A DNA stretch of 64,000 bases from Deinococcus aetherius (lineage in GTDB: Bacteria > Deinococcota > Deinococci > Deinococcales > Deinococcaceae). The stretch's first letter is position 1, and every line of letters starts with the position of its first letter. Below the pieces are notes generated by a model. The model was not told the origin of the DNA, made no database searches, and worked only from the letters and a program-made list of their open reading frames with translations. Of this stretch, positions 63,981 through 64,000 are shown one piece after another. Position numbers and translations under genes: made by a program. Location of the stretch: positions 359,501-423,500 of the forward strand of contig NZ_AP026560.1 of the NCBI RefSeq assembly GCF_025997855.1, in the 5' to 3' direction.

Positions 63981-64000
63981 GGCCCGCCCCACCGACAAGA

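Overview
The window is a 64 kb stretch of a GC-rich chromosome that I assign to Deinococcus. The reasons are the ribosomal protein and IF-1 sequences, the gene order, and the very frequent leaderless promoters: a TANNNT -10 box, most often ending in CT, lies 5-7 nt before a start codon with no Shine-Dalgarno site. No rRNA or tRNA gene was found, and almost everything is housekeeping. I saw no phage or transposase gene. The accessory traces are a two-repeat CRISPR remnant near the left end and several families of short dispersed repeats.

Left part (1-17.9 kb): the 5' end of uvrB, then a CRISPR remnant bracketed by two copies of a GC-rich palindromic repeat. Next come a LysR regulator divergent from aceE-aceF (pyruvate dehydrogenase E1 and E2), an ankyrin protein fused in frame to a second unknown protein, a thiolase, a DoxX protein, a thioesterase and a membrane protein. 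A 59-aa acidic protein, dcd with a strikingly AT-rich core, a calcineurin-like phosphoesterase, a secreted protein, wrbA, glpX, a 36-aa membrane microprotein and phosphohexomutase complete this part.

Middle part (17.9-40.3 kb): the translation supercluster. The str operon (rpsL-rpsG-fusA) has a long structured leader and a probable CTG start for rpsL. It is split from tuf by a small membrane protein and a gamma-glutamyltransferase. tuf leads directly into the S10, spc and alpha operons: rpsJ, rplC, rplD, rplW, rplB, rpsS, rplV, rpsC, rplP, rpmC, rpsQ, rplN, rplX, rplE, rpsZ, rpsH, rplF, rplR, rpsE, rpmD, rplO, secY. After a terminator come adk, infA, rpmJ, rpsM, rpsK, rpsD, rpoA and rplQ.

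Right part (40.3-64 kb): a methyltransferase, an RBBP9-like hydrolase, trxA, a DUF309 protein, a NYN/LabA-like protein with plsX, an MscS channel, ftsH, a DUF4384-like lipoprotein, a MazG-like protein, a DinB/YfiT-like protein, a Nudix hydrolase followed by a paralogue that has lost its Nudix box, era and a Yip1-like membrane protein. Then comes a minus-strand cluster of circularly permuted ATP-grasp, alpha-E and transglutaminase-like genes, a predicted but poorly characterised peptide-ligase system. A TerC/Alx-type Mn2+ exporter follows; its leader matches the yybP-ykoY manganese riboswitch architecture. The window ends with a complete mrpABCDEFG Na+/H+ antiporter operon.

The items I rate most worth a second look are the candidate Mn2+ riboswitch upstream of the Alx homologue, the Nudix pseudoenzyme, the ATP-grasp/alpha-E/transglutaminase cluster with its Q/S-rich tail, the CRISPR remnant, the palindrome around the -10 box of the NYN gene, the AT-rich patch in dcd, and the two unannotatable-by-size small proteins.
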